Assembly (NCBI RefSeq): GCF_017811155.1
Contig: NZ_JACVCV010000002.1
Coordinates: 186,001 to 250,000 of the forward strand
Source of the DNA: Lunatimonas salinarum
GTDB lineage: Bacteria > Bacteroidota > Bacteroidia > Cytophagales > Cyclobacteriaceae
Direction of reading: 5' to 3'
Length of the DNA: 64,000 nt
Shown here: piece by piece, positions 9,081 through 18,385 of the stretch
Layout of the letters: the number at the start of each line of letters is the position of its first letter
Position numbering within the stretch: the stretch's first letter is position 1
Program-made: the position numbers and the translations under genes
Notes under the pieces: model-generated
What the model was told of the DNA's origin: nothing
The model's input: the letters and a program-made list of their open reading frames with translations, nothing else
The model's database searches: none

Positions 9081-9527
9081 TCAGTTTATGGAGGATCTAA
9101 GCCAATTGAGCGGGAAACGGTCTTCCTGACCAATATCTTTTTTCAGTGAGATGACTTCCCGTACATCTACCTCGTTCCATCGAATATCCAAGTATTTTCT
9201 GACGACATCATCTTCTCCTCGGAGTACATTCAGTGTGTAAATTCCCGGTTTAAGACGATTAAAATCTACCAACACTTGGTTTTGACCGGTATTTTTTACT
9301 GTAAATGTATACACCAACCGATCGATGTCATCCCTTACCCGAATGGTCACCTCCTTATCCTTGGGAAATAAACGAACATCTAGCTTGGCATATTTCCCCT
9401 CTTTCTCCGCAGGTAGCAAGAGCATGTCCTCTGGGTTACTGTTCGTTGCGTTTGCTACAGTAGAAAAGGCAAATACCATCAGTAATGCAACAAATGCAGA
9501 TGCGATTCTTTCAATTAACGTTTTCAT
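9081..9527 (-). CDS. Small secreted protein, unknown function
   Basis: A 148-residue protein with a clear Sec signal peptide (MKTLIERIASAFVALLMVFAFSTVANA, cleavage near residue 27). The mature 120 residues alternate beta-strand-like segments such as VTIRVRDDIDRLVYTFTV and KPGIYTLNVLRGEDDVVRKYL, which suggests one immunoglobulin-like or Por-secretion-sorting-like beta domain, but no family is certain. It is a single gene with its own terminator. A perfect -7 box (TAAATTTG, 9539 down to 9532) lies 4 bases before the ATG, so the transcript could be leaderless. Confidence 0.8.
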   Translation of the reverse strand: MKTLIERIASAFVALLMVFAFSTVANATNSNPEDMLLLPAEKEGKYAKLDVRLFPKDKEVTIRVRDDIDRLVYTFTVKNTGQNQVLVDFNRLKPGIYTLNVLRGEDDVVRKYLDIRWNEVDVREVISLKKDIGQEDRFPLNWLRSSIN

Positions 9528-9739
9528 AATTCAAATTTATTAGGTTGCAAAATAATGTTGGTCATAGTAAAAAATACGAAAAATAGGTATTATTGTTACA
9601 AAAAAATGTATTTTATTTTTTTATTTATTATACCATACTTAAAGTAATTTTTACTTACTAATAGTATACTAATCATAACTCGATGTCTCCTTAGTGCCTA
9701 TTCAACTATCTCTTTGGTTAATATCCGTGTGCCCCGTCT

Positions 9740-10990
9740 CTACAAAGGATTTTCCAGTTTACCCATAAAGAGTATGGCACCACTGTGTTTCTCCTGTATA
9801 AAAAACACAAAGGGTTTGTCTAACACCAACGTAAATGGTCCACTAGGCGGAAAACTCACCCGCTCTATAACCTCAACAATAGTAGCAGCGGCGGCCTCTG
9901 TTCCTTTCTCATCTACTTCAATCAGCGCCTCGTGGATAACCCTACTGATTTTGAGTTCATCCGTAGGGTTGGAAAAAAGTTTGGTAAAATTGTCTGAATG
10001 AAAACCAAAAGGGGTCACCAACCCCAATGCGATCAGGTCATCTGCCATATTCGGAATCTTGTGGCTGAATTTAAACTTCGGCATTTTCAGGATCACATTC
10101 CATTCCCTAACCTGTTCTCTCCAAAGCACCAGGTTGTCCATGGTCAGCCTTTTAGTCAATTCCTCTGTATTTCCATCGTAGCCATACAATATACCCATCG
10201 AAAACTGCCCAGAACTGTAGGGGATTTCGATATAGCCGTAGTCGGACGTTTGGTAAAAGTTAAAAGTCGCAGGCTCACCCAAACTCATCATGTCCACCAT
10301 CACTTCCTGACCCGGCTTGGGATAAAATTTTTCCTTTTTGGTATTGGCCTTAGGAAAGTTATAAGTCCAGTCTGCTTTAAAATAGATGGCATTGACTAAA
10401 TACATAACCGCATTGCTCGGGATATGATCCAACATGTCCCTAATCAGGTTATGGGTTTGTTGGGCGATCCAGTTATTAATAATATTGACCGAATTCGGAT
10501 CCCACATATCCAACGGAGCGATTTCTGCCTTATAATAATCCCGGGCGGTCTGTTTAAATGGAGGCTGTACCTGGTATTCCTGCTTATACCAGATCGCATT
10601 GGCAATGGCGAGGTTAACTTGGGGATCCAAGCCAAGTAAGAACGCCGTCAGATCCTTAGCGGCTTGATTGGCTTCTTCCAAGCCAAGATCCTCTACTTCC
10701 AACAGCGCTTTGAATTCCTCCAACACGCTGCCTTGATTTCCGTTCATGGTCATCGACAGCGCCTGATGTACACTATATGGACTGATAAACAGGTTATTAT
10801 CAGGATTTCGTTGTACAATTTGTTCAAAAAGCTTGAGTGCAAATTTGGTGTTCGCATCAGACAATTGCTGCTCCTGAACCGCCAACTCACGGATATTTGC
10901 TGTGACAGGGCCCACTAACACATCTTCTTTGGGCACACAGGACCACACGCCAATCAAAGCAAAAATCAACAATGGGATATAGCTCTTCAT
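9740..10990 (-). CDS. Serpin family protease inhibitor, lipoprotein
   Basis: A full-length serpin of 416 residues with a lipoprotein signal (cysteine in GVWSC near residue 18), so probably anchored in the outer membrane or periplasm. Serpins trap serine or cysteine proteases by a conformational change. Conserved parts are NLFISPYSVHQALSMTMNG, AIWYKQEY, LVNAIYFKADW and the C-terminal LDKPFVFFIQEKHSGAILFMG. The hinge of the reactive loop is EKGTEAAAAT (361-370), which matches inhibitory serpins, not substrate-like ones. Counting from P15 Gly363 places P1 at Arg377 in VIER|VS, so a trypsin-like target is predicted. It stands alone. Confidence 0.94.
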   Translation of the reverse strand: MKSYIPLLIFALIGVWSCVPKEDVLVGPVTANIRELAVQEQQLSDANTKFALKLFEQIVQRNPDNNLFISPYSVHQALSMTMNGNQGSVLEEFKALLEVEDLGLEEANQAAKDLTAFLLGLDPQVNLAIANAIWYKQEYQVQPPFKQTARDYYKAEIAPLDMWDPNSVNIINNWIAQQTHNLIRDMLDHIPSNAVMYLVNAIYFKADWTYNFPKANTKKEKFYPKPGQEVMVDMMSLGEPATFNFYQTSDYGYIEIPYSSGQFSMGILYGYDGNTEELTKRLTMDNLVLWREQVREWNVILKMPKFKFSHKIPNMADDLIALGLVTPFGFHSDNFTKLFSNPTDELKISRVIHEALIEVDEKGTEAAAATIVEVIERVSFPPSGPFTLVLDKPFVFFIQEKHSGAILFMGKLENPL

Positions 10991-11129
10991 TCTCGCTTTT
11001 GTTTACCGTCACTTTCTGTTAACTTGGCCCGAAGACAGCAGAAACAAAACAACATCTTCTCACTGTTGCCGACAGCCTATTATAAAGACGGAGTTTTTTC
11101 GGTGAACGCTACAATGATCCTAAAAAAAA

Positions 11130-11969
11130 TCACTTAATCTCAACACTGGGTTCTGCCTTCAAGTAGCCAATGGATTGCAGAAACCGGTCACTTTCCGCTA
11201 GCGTCTGCCGATAATAGTCAAAATTCCGGTAGTTGAAAAATCCGTGGACCGCCCCTTCGTACAAAAAAACCTCACATCGGCTACCTACTTGTTCCATGAC
11301 TTTCCGATAATATTGCACGGTTTCCACAGGGATAAGCCGATCTTCGGTCCCAAGAAACATCACCGTGGGGGGTGCACCGGAACGGATATTGTGCAGTGGA
11401 GAAAAAGCCGTAAAAGCTTCCCCTATCCGCTCATACCCATACCCTCCGGGACCATTGTCAATGACCGGATTGAACAGCACCAAGGCATTCGGTTTACAAC
11501 TGATCGCCAAATTATCCGATTGCTCCTCGTAAGCCTCTACCAATGCCGTAGCGGCAGCCAAATGACCACCGGCCGACCCACCTGCCGCTACCACGCGGAG
11601 GGTATCGATACCAAATTCATCGGCATGTGTGCGAATAAACCGAATGGCTGATTTGGCATCTTTCAAGGACTCAAAGGGCGTGGTCTGCTGTCTGGACTTA
11701 ACCCTGTAATCTACCAGAAAACAGGTGATTCCCCGTTGTGAGAAATACCTGGCATGAGGTTCAAACTGATCGACCGTACCACCGTTCCATCCCCCTCCGA
11801 AAAAAAACACCATTGCTGGATTCTTCCCACTTTCTTCCGCATGAACCGATCGGAAAATCTTCAGGTAAAGCGAAGTCGTATCAACCTGCTTGTAAAGAAT
11901 CTCCTGCTGCGAATACGAAGCAGTCCAACAAAAGGTCAAAAATCCAATTAAATAAACTATTCTTTGCAT
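11130..11969 (-). CDS. Secreted alpha/beta-hydrolase (esterase/lipase, BD-FAE/acetyl esterase type)
   Basis: A 279-residue alpha/beta-hydrolase with a signal peptide ending near SYSQQ (about residue 20). The oxyanion-hole stretch is VFFFGGGWNGGT, the nucleophile elbow is AAGGSAGGHLAA, and the acid and histidine lie in GTEDRLIP and AVHGFF. This arrangement is that of carbohydrate or short-acyl esterases of the hormone-sensitive-lipase/BD-FAE group. The substrate cannot be told from sequence. It is not obviously operonic with the serpin, which lies 139 bp downstream. Confidence 0.9.
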   Translation of the reverse strand: MQRIVYLIGFLTFCWTASYSQQEILYKQVDTTSLYLKIFRSVHAEESGKNPAMVFFFGGGWNGGTVDQFEPHARYFSQRGITCFLVDYRVKSRQQTTPFESLKDAKSAIRFIRTHADEFGIDTLRVVAAGGSAGGHLAAATALVEAYEEQSDNLAISCKPNALVLFNPVIDNGPGGYGYERIGEAFTAFSPLHNIRSGAPPTVMFLGTEDRLIPVETVQYYRKVMEQVGSRCEVFLYEGAVHGFFNYRNFDYYRQTLAESDRFLQSIGYLKAEPSVEIK

Positions 11970-12161
11970 AACGAGGGGCTTCTCTTGTACCCTATAATCC
12001 TCCCAAAGTAATGAACCATCCGGGTGCTTTCAACCAGTTACGGTCTTTGACGGGCAATATCGACAAAATCTTTCGACTAAAAAATAATCCGTATGAATCC
12101 GCGACATCAAAGGCACATTTTTTGACCGACAAGAATGGCAAAAATACACCAAATAATAGTC

Positions 12162-13262
12162 TTACGATCGTATTTCCTCTCCCACCGCAGAAAGTGCTAA
12201 GTGGCGCCCTACTGCCGGAATTACACGCAAAGCACCAAACAAGAGCGCATCACTGACAAAATTCTGACGCAGAAGAAGGTTTTGCAAAAAAACGCCTTTT
12301 CGGATGCGTTCACGCAAGTAATTGGCGACATATGCCTGCTGGGCTCGGTATAACGACTCCTTGCTACGCCTTCCCAACCAACCCTCAGCCAACAAAGGTG
12401 CCAGATACGCCCCCGAACGCAAAGCCAAACTCATACCGTTACCGGTAATTGGTGGGATAAATCCAGATGCATCCCCTAACAACAATTGATCTTGGTAATG
12501 GCCTCCGTGAGTGGAAAAGTGAAACTGAGAAGTGGTCACACGCTCACCCAAAAAGGTTACTTCGGAGAAACGTTCCCGCAAGTGGCGGTTTCGAAACAAG
12601 TGCTCCCGCTCAAAGACTTCGATATTTCCACCAAGTGTCTTCAATGGGGCTGCGTTGGCAAGGTAGCAAAGGCAGTACCTGTCACCATCCACTTTAGAAA
12701 ATCCGCAATAACCGCCGCGGAACACGTGCATTTCAATGGTATTTGCGGGCGCATTGCTTGCTACGTGATACTTTACTCCAATAAATGCCGAGGACCGCTT
12801 AGGCAACCGTATACCACTCAGTCGATTGCTTCGCCCATAGGCACCTACTACGAACGAAGCTTGTATGGTATCACCTTGGAGCGTCTGTACCACGTTCCCC
12901 TCGATCGACCGTACGGACACTCCAAACCGTATCTCTGCTCCTTCTCGTTGGGCAATTTCGGCCAATCGGAAATCCATGGTCCACCGGCTGAGTCCAAACC
13001 CACCTCGGGGAAGGGGCACACTTGCTTCCCTTCCCCCCAAAGAGGTAAGGTGCAAGGTATCCATGTGGGGAAGGGAATACGTCTCCAAGCCAAGCTGATT
13101 CAGGTAAGATTCGGATTCTTGGGAAATATACTCTCCGCACACTTTTTGGCGGGGAAAGGTTTCCTTTTCCAAAACGAGCACCGGGATGCCCCGTCTTACC
13201 AGCTCAATACAAAGACTTAACCCGGCCAAACCGGCACCGACTATCACCACAGGATGCCTCAT
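12162..13262 (-). CDS. FAD-dependent oxidoreductase/monooxygenase of a type III PKS operon
   Basis: A 366-residue flavoprotein of the geranylgeranyl reductase/aromatic hydroxylase superfamily. The N-terminal dinucleotide motif is VIVGAGLAGLSLCIEL with the acidic ending VLVLEKE, followed by KVCGEYIS, and a second FAD motif LLGDASGFIPPITGNGMSLAL lies near residue 285. It is the last gene of a four-gene operon and overlaps the methyltransferase gene by 4 bp (ATGA). By analogy with SrsC of the Streptomyces griseus srsABC operon it could hydroxylate the polyketide ring to a hydroquinone or quinone; reduction of a prenyl chain is the alternative. Confidence 0.9.
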   Translation of the reverse strand: MRHPVVIVGAGLAGLSLCIELVRRGIPVLVLEKETFPRQKVCGEYISQESESYLNQLGLETYSLPHMDTLHLTSLGGREASVPLPRGGFGLSRWTMDFRLAEIAQREGAEIRFGVSVRSIEGNVVQTLQGDTIQASFVVGAYGRSNRLSGIRLPKRSSAFIGVKYHVASNAPANTIEMHVFRGGYCGFSKVDGDRYCLCYLANAAPLKTLGGNIEVFEREHLFRNRHLRERFSEVTFLGERVTTSQFHFSTHGGHYQDQLLLGDASGFIPPITGNGMSLALRSGAYLAPLLAEGWLGRRSKESLYRAQQAYVANYLRERIRKGVFLQNLLLRQNFVSDALLFGALRVIPAVGRHLALSAVGEEIRS

Positions 13263-13969
13263 ACCTTCGGATTTTTAGGTATCACCAATAAATGCCTAAA
13301 CGCCCAGCACCAAGTCAATGAATAATGTTGGATTCCTGCCGCCCGGAGGGCATGGTGCCATTCAGACCGGGTAAAGCCTCGAAGTACGGAGAGTGGTGCA
13401 TCGTGTCGGGTAAAATGAGACTGCGAAAACCAGCTCGTGAGCAAACGGATGCTGTGATATGCGAAGGGATGTCGATGCAAATCATTGATCACCAAACCTA
13501 CCCGGGCATGCCGAAGGGCTCCCTTTAAAAATGCAATCAGCTCCGCATCATCCAAGTGGTGGCAAAACAAATTGGCCGAAACTATGTCTGTACCATCTTC
13601 TTCCTCAAATACATCCCGATAATCCGAGATTTTCCACGAGACCTGTGATTGTACGTCAGGAAATGCCTCCAAGGCAAATTGCTTCGCTTCAGACTGAACA
13701 TCTACCGCAATAAAGGAAATGGGAAACGCACCAAAACGCCTACGGAGGTAATCAAACAAATCCCCAGCTCCGGATCCGATGTCTGTAACCTGTGCGTCGC
13801 CAAGAGCTGCATGCCGTATAAGTTGCCTAATGCCGCGGTACGTAACCGAAGCACCGCCCAAATACCGGTTTATCAAGACGATTTCCTGAAGATTTCTGTG
13901 AAAATCCGCTTTGCTGAGATTCGGCGCATCCATCAGTTCCTTTTCGTAAGAGCGATGTTGAAAATTCAT
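13259..13969 (-). CDS. Class I SAM-dependent methyltransferase of a type III PKS operon
   Basis: A 236-residue methyltransferase with motif I VTDIGSGAGDLFDYL (about 60-74), the acidic end of strand 2 in FIAVDVQSEA and ANLFCHHLDDAELIAFLKGA as motif III region. It overlaps both neighbours by 4 bp, so it is translationally coupled to the type III PKS before it and the flavoprotein after it. In comparable operons such a protein O- or C-methylates the phenolic lipid; which position is methylated here is unknown. Confidence 0.9.
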   Translation of the reverse strand: MNFQHRSYEKELMDAPNLSKADFHRNLQEIVLINRYLGGASVTYRGIRQLIRHAALGDAQVTDIGSGAGDLFDYLRRRFGAFPISFIAVDVQSEAKQFALEAFPDVQSQVSWKISDYRDVFEEEDGTDIVSANLFCHHLDDAELIAFLKGALRHARVGLVINDLHRHPFAYHSIRLLTSWFSQSHFTRHDAPLSVLRGFTRSEWHHALRAAGIQHYSLTWCWAFRHLLVIPKNPKV

Positions 13970-15054
13970 AGGCGTGAAAATAAGCCACTTTCTACGGTAA
14001 GCCCAGGGCCAAAGGCTGCCGCATAGAAGGGCCCATGTAGCAAGGATTGATATAATATACGTTCCAAAACAAATAGAATCGTTGCTGACGACATATTCCC
14101 GTGTTCCCTCATCACATCAAAGGATACCTGTAGATCCTCCATTTCGCAGCCTATAGCCTCAGCAAATGCCATCAAAATATTTTTCCCTCCCGGATGAATG
14201 GCATAACCAACGATATCCGTCGGTTCCAGTCCACCTTTGGTCAGCAACTGTTGATAAGCTTGCCTCATATTAGAACCTATGTGCTTGGGAACTGCACTAC
14301 TTAGAATCATTTCAAAACCCCTGATGCCGATATGCCATCCCATGGCATCCTTGCCCTCGGAAATCAGCGTGGAGGCAAATGCATTCAAACGTAATACCGG
14401 ATGCTGATCTGCTGATCCTCCCTCTATCAAGGCCGCCGCGGCTCCATCTGAAAACAGAACGGTAGATAGCAGGTTATCGTTTTCTTCACTGTTTCTGAAA
14501 TGCAGAGAACAGAGTTCCACGCTAACAATCAACACCTTGCTTCCAGGGTTGGCCCGACAGATATAGTCTGCTTGCTTTAATGCGTGAAAAACGGCATAAC
14601 AGCCCATAAAATTTACGGCGCCGCGTTCTGCCCGTGCAGGAAGATTAAGCGATCGGTATAGGGCAATTTCAAGACCTGGCGCCTCGACCCCGGTACAACT
14701 AACGGCAATGAGATGAGTAATCTGTTCGGCATCTACTTCCCTTCGCCTTAAGCAAGTAGTGGCAGCCTCGGTTCCAAGTTTGGTCGCCAATGGCAGAAAA
14801 TGTCCTAGGCGAATGGCGGTGTCGGGATCTTGGTAACCGGTGCCGTTCCACCGATAAAGCACGCCCTTTCCATTTAAGGAAAAATCGTTGATAGCCATAT
14901 GCTTGACAGCAATTCCCGCATCTCGGGCGAGAAATTGCAACTTTCGGCGAGCCGCGGGAGAAGCATGGGTTAATCCCGCCCACTCGACAAAGTCACTTAG
15001 CGGATACCTGTTTTCGGGAATTGCCGTTCCTATTGCCGTAATGGTGCTACTCAT
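13966..15054 (-). CDS. Type III polyketide synthase
   Basis: A chalcone-synthase-like homodimeric ketosynthase that would extend an acyl-CoA starter with malonyl units. From the ATG at 15054 it has 362 residues. All three catalytic residues are in place: C152 in NFMGCYAVFHAL, H287 in YAIHPGGKN and N320 in REHGNMSSAT; the C-terminal FGPGLTVESGL loop is typical. A longer start at 15063 adds only three residues; the 15054 start gives an ATGA overlap with the UbiA gene, matching the other junctions. Alkylresorcinol- or alkylpyrone-type products from fatty acyl starters are most likely, but the starter cannot be read from sequence. Confidence 0.95.
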   Translation of the reverse strand: MSSTITAIGTAIPENRYPLSDFVEWAGLTHASPAARRKLQFLARDAGIAVKHMAINDFSLNGKGVLYRWNGTGYQDPDTAIRLGHFLPLATKLGTEAATTCLRRREVDAEQITHLIAVSCTGVEAPGLEIALYRSLNLPARAERGAVNFMGCYAVFHALKQADYICRANPGSKVLIVSVELCSLHFRNSEENDNLLSTVLFSDGAAAALIEGGSADQHPVLRLNAFASTLISEGKDAMGWHIGIRGFEMILSSAVPKHIGSNMRQAYQQLLTKGGLEPTDIVGYAIHPGGKNILMAFAEAIGCEMEDLQVSFDVMREHGNMSSATILFVLERILYQSLLHGPFYAAAFGPGLTVESGLFSRL

Positions 15055-15935
15055 ACGTTCCATGATTGGAAGATTAACAAAGTGGTAAAAAAGACATTCA
15101 ATGTGATGGTAGAGATAAGGTTCATCCGCATGGTATTATCGTAGTCTGCAGCGCTGAGATCCTCCCTAACCCGCTTTATCCAATTCAAGAAGAAAAAGGC
15201 GGTCGGTGCGGTAACTAAAAGAAAAAGAAACCCTACAAAAACCGATTCCTTCCAAAGCAGAAATACCAAAGCCGTAAATAAGCCGAACAGTGATACTGAA
15301 AACAACAGCGTTCCTCTCACTCCCAGTTTCATGCTCAAGGTATTTACGCCATCTAACCTATCTTGTTGATGCTGGTATATTTGTGTAATTGGATACCCCG
15401 CACCTATCATCACCGTTGCTGCCAGCGCGCCTAAAAACACTTCGGCCCCTAGCTCAAAAAAGTGTTGGTGTGAGGCCACCATACTGGTAACAAGGTAAAT
15501 GAGCCCCCCTTGGAGACTAGCAACCAACAGAAAGCCGCCGATGGCGTATTTTTTCAATCGGATGCCCCGGTAGCTGTATGCCCGAGAAGCCAAGATGTAG
15601 CCACCCAAAAGAACCATCACCTCCACTCCCAGCAACCAAGCACCCAAACCAAGCGCTAAGCAATCAAATACAAACGTGACCACCCAAAGACCCTCCGGTA
15701 TTGGCGGGGGATTTTTCAAACCGCCGATGCTTCCGGAATCTCTATCTTGTATACTGTTATACGCATTACTGGAAGGATACACCAAAAAATGGAGCAAGAC
15801 AAACAACCATATCGTATCTCGGTGAAAAGGGTCTGACGCCCGAGATACCGCAAATAGAAAAACCGGTAACAGGAAAGCTGAAAAATGAAAACGAAGATGT
15901 TGAATACTGTGTACTAGGTTCCTCATAGATCGCAA
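15051..15935 (-). CDS. UbiA-family prenyltransferase
   Basis: A 294-residue polytopic membrane protein with about eight to nine hydrophobic segments. The first Mg-diphosphate motif is NAYNSIQDRDSG (57-68) and the second is YQHQQDRLDGVNTL (187-200), both recognisable for the UbiA superfamily, although the first is a variant with Ser in place of the usual Asp after Asn. The protein would transfer an isoprenoid to an aromatic acceptor in the membrane. It is the first gene of the operon and overlaps the type III PKS by ATGA, so the PKS product is the likely acceptor. No housekeeping ubi/men genes are nearby. Confidence 0.93.
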   Translation of the reverse strand: MRSMRNLVHSIQHLRFHFSAFLLPVFLFAVSRASDPFHRDTIWLFVLLHFLVYPSSNAYNSIQDRDSGSIGGLKNPPPIPEGLWVVTFVFDCLALGLGAWLLGVEVMVLLGGYILASRAYSYRGIRLKKYAIGGFLLVASLQGGLIYLVTSMVASHQHFFELGAEVFLGALAATVMIGAGYPITQIYQHQQDRLDGVNTLSMKLGVRGTLLFSVSLFGLFTALVFLLWKESVFVGFLFLLVTAPTAFFFLNWIKRVREDLSAADYDNTMRMNLISTITLNVFFTTLLIFQSWNV

Positions 15936-16093
15936 GGCAGTGAATAGATTCAGGCATGAGTCTCACAATATACCTTTTATTGGACAACTTCCCACAAATA
16001 GACCCACCACTAACACAACCTACCTGCGTAGGAATAGGTTTAGACGGATACCAAATTTCAAGCTCCGATCTAATCCTATCCTAGCTGGGATGC

Positions 16094-18385
16094 CTACCTT
16101 ATCTCAACGTATCTTCTAAAATAGCCTGCTCCATACCCTATTGTCAACGGCCTATCTTCACTTAAAAGTATGCTTCCTTTGGAAGTCAGGACTTTGCCAT
16201 CTCGCCTCGACACGGCTCCCACCAAATATTCCGATAGCTTACTCTCCTCACATAGTGGAATAGGCAAAAGGGAACTAGCGGTTTGGCCTATTAACAAATC
16301 TAAACAATCTCTTGACTCATAGTCAAAATTCAGGGGTGCTCTAAGTCGAATCAACCGCTGTGTACTACCGCTAGGCTCTATGGCCAACTCATTATAGTAC
16401 CCTGCCATATATGCCATGCTTACATTGAATGCCGTATTAAATTGCACCCAGCCTTCCGTCCACCCAAGATTGCCTACCTTCGGATTATTGGGGTAATGAA
16501 ATGATTTAGGGGATCCATCGAAGACCAATGGAAGCTCGTCTAAAAGTCCTATACCTCCCCTATGCCGACTGTACCAACCCAAATCAACCCCTTCGATTTC
16601 CTCAGGACCTTTATAGGAATAATGCCTGCCGGTAGGATTACGCCCAAATGCATTTTCCATGTGAGACCATGCCAGCAATTCCAGTTTCTCCACCAAAGTG
16701 GAATCGTCCAAAATCATCATCGCTGCAAAAGCAGCAGCAGGGAATCCAAGGATATTTCCTGTCTCGTTCCATCCGGGGGGCGTCCACTCTTCTTCAGAAT
16801 ACTTTCGGAAATCCCACATATTGTCTGAACGAGAAATGGCAACCTTGGCCCACTCGTTTACCTTCTCCTGTAACCCAGCCGGGCACCGGTCGGGGTATTG
16901 GGAATAAAAAAAATGAAAAGCTCGCATCGTCACGTGCTCAGAGGTTCGCTGTCCTTTGGTGGTCATGGGGTCCTGCCAATCCAGGTTTTTGATCAACCAT
17001 TCCATCTGCCTGAAAGCCGCATCAAAGTACTTTTCGGCATCTGTCTCTCCCATTTTCCTTGCGGCCTCATACATCATCAAATTCGGGACCACCGAAAAGC
17101 CCGGAGGCATCTCCCCCTTTGTAGTTCCCAGCTTGGTTTTGAGACTAAATAGGTTGTGTTCAGGACTTTGGTCGTAAATAGAATTGGCGTGTTTGGAAAC
17201 GTCCGGCTTGGCCCATACCGACTTGGCAAAAGCATACACCACCTCGAAGTTCTGCCGGGGAAGCCACTGACTGAGGTAGGGCCATGCGTACAGAAAGTGG
17301 GCCAACTCCGCCTTTTGCATCTCATGGTCCAGTTTCATGGATACCTTCACATCCGCATCCCAATGGATAAGCTGCACGACATCGGGAGTTCCGGGGGCAA
17401 AGGGATCCAAGTCACCCCAAAGACCCCGATACTCTTCCGGGTAAGAATCGTTGGAAACATAGGCACCCTTGACCTCCATGCGTTGGTAAGCCTCTGGATT
17501 GGATAAATACATAGCGACCAGTGTTTGAAGAGACCAATTAAAAAAATCCCCGTCCCGCCATTCAAAAGACAGGGGACGTTTTTCGGTCACATTCCCCACC
17601 ATATGCCTGGCCCCCAGCATAAAATCAACCATGGATCGATAGGTGACCCGCTCCAACCAATTGGGCCCTATACGGAAGGAAAAAGAGGCTAAATCTCCGA
17701 TACCGATAAAAAACTCCTCCTCCGCTTCGGGGTTAAAGTCATGAAAGTACCCTTTTCCGCCAACTACTTTGCCTTCGTACAGGCTTTGATTGGGACGATC
17801 CGCTGCATAAATATGAAAGACGGTTCCATCAGGGATTTCCGGTGCTGTAAACCCCTTGGGCCTGTGTAAATTGTAACCGCTTTGATTTACCAATATCCTT
17901 TTTACCTCCCCCACCGACTCGTCTACATAGGATTGTCCGATCAGGTTAAACATAGCTATATCCAGCCGTAATGCGTCCATGGACTGTAGCCGAAGCCTGT
18001 CGATCAATAGTGGTTTTTGAAGCGCTATCTCTAGTTGGCGCAATCCCGCCAGCTCTATATCTTGGATCTTGCGCCACTCCCCGTTCAACAAGTATTGTAG
18101 TTGTACCTTTTTACTGACATTCAGTGGCCCCAACGTCAAGTGTACGGACACCACTTCCGTTGCTCCAGGTAGTCGCACGGTAATCCAGGGAGTAGAATCC
18201 TCCTGACCGCTTCGCCAGCTGGTCTTATCATCTCCATCCAACGCCAGCGACGCGTCATGGCCTGAATCCTCAGAGCTTACATAAGCCTGTCCCGAAAAGG
18301 AAAGGTTTTGCTGTGATGCCGATTCAAAAACCAGCGCTGAACAGAAAAAGAGGAGTAGTATGGTAAAAGGAAATTTATGGCTCAT
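16094..18385 (-). CDS. Secreted discoidin-domain protein with GH9-like (alpha/alpha) toroid
   Basis: A 763-residue secreted protein (signal peptide about 1-25, ending SASQQ). Residues 30-160 resemble a discoidin/F5-8C domain (ASLALDGDDKTSWRSGQ). Residues 165-260 look like the immunoglobulin-type N-terminal domain of GH9 cellulases (KRILVNQSGYNLHRPKGFTA). The rest is helical, with MMYEAARKMGETDAEKYFDAAFRQMEWL and the GH9-like late motif NAFGRNPTGRHYSY. The usual GH9 nucleophile motif DAGD is not visible, so activity is uncertain. It ends the ten-gene run and overlaps the upstream FAD oxidoreductase gene by 4 bp. Confidence 0.75.
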   Translation of the reverse strand: MSHKFPFTILLLFFCSALVFESASQQNLSFSGQAYVSSEDSGHDASLALDGDDKTSWRSGQEDSTPWITVRLPGATEVVSVHLTLGPLNVSKKVQLQYLLNGEWRKIQDIELAGLRQLEIALQKPLLIDRLRLQSMDALRLDIAMFNLIGQSYVDESVGEVKRILVNQSGYNLHRPKGFTAPEIPDGTVFHIYAADRPNQSLYEGKVVGGKGYFHDFNPEAEEEFFIGIGDLASFSFRIGPNWLERVTYRSMVDFMLGARHMVGNVTEKRPLSFEWRDGDFFNWSLQTLVAMYLSNPEAYQRMEVKGAYVSNDSYPEEYRGLWGDLDPFAPGTPDVVQLIHWDADVKVSMKLDHEMQKAELAHFLYAWPYLSQWLPRQNFEVVYAFAKSVWAKPDVSKHANSIYDQSPEHNLFSLKTKLGTTKGEMPPGFSVVPNLMMYEAARKMGETDAEKYFDAAFRQMEWLIKNLDWQDPMTTKGQRTSEHVTMRAFHFFYSQYPDRCPAGLQEKVNEWAKVAISRSDNMWDFRKYSEEEWTPPGWNETGNILGFPAAAFAAMMILDDSTLVEKLELLAWSHMENAFGRNPTGRHYSYKGPEEIEGVDLGWYSRHRGGIGLLDELPLVFDGSPKSFHYPNNPKVGNLGWTEGWVQFNTAFNVSMAYMAGYYNELAIEPSGSTQRLIRLRAPLNFDYESRDCLDLLIGQTASSLLPIPLCEESKLSEYLVGAVSRRDGKVLTSKGSILLSEDRPLTIGYGAGYFRRYVEIR

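Noticed and set aside
12486-13220. A 244-codon open frame on the plus strand opposite the FAD oxidoreductase
   Set aside because: It lies fully antisense to a well-recognised flavoprotein, and its product shows no fold, signal or family motif. It is a shadow frame of GC-rich codons.
16017-16040. Hairpin AACCTA/TAGGTT at the end of the glycan operon as a terminator
   Set aside because: The stem is interrupted and no T-run follows on the minus strand.
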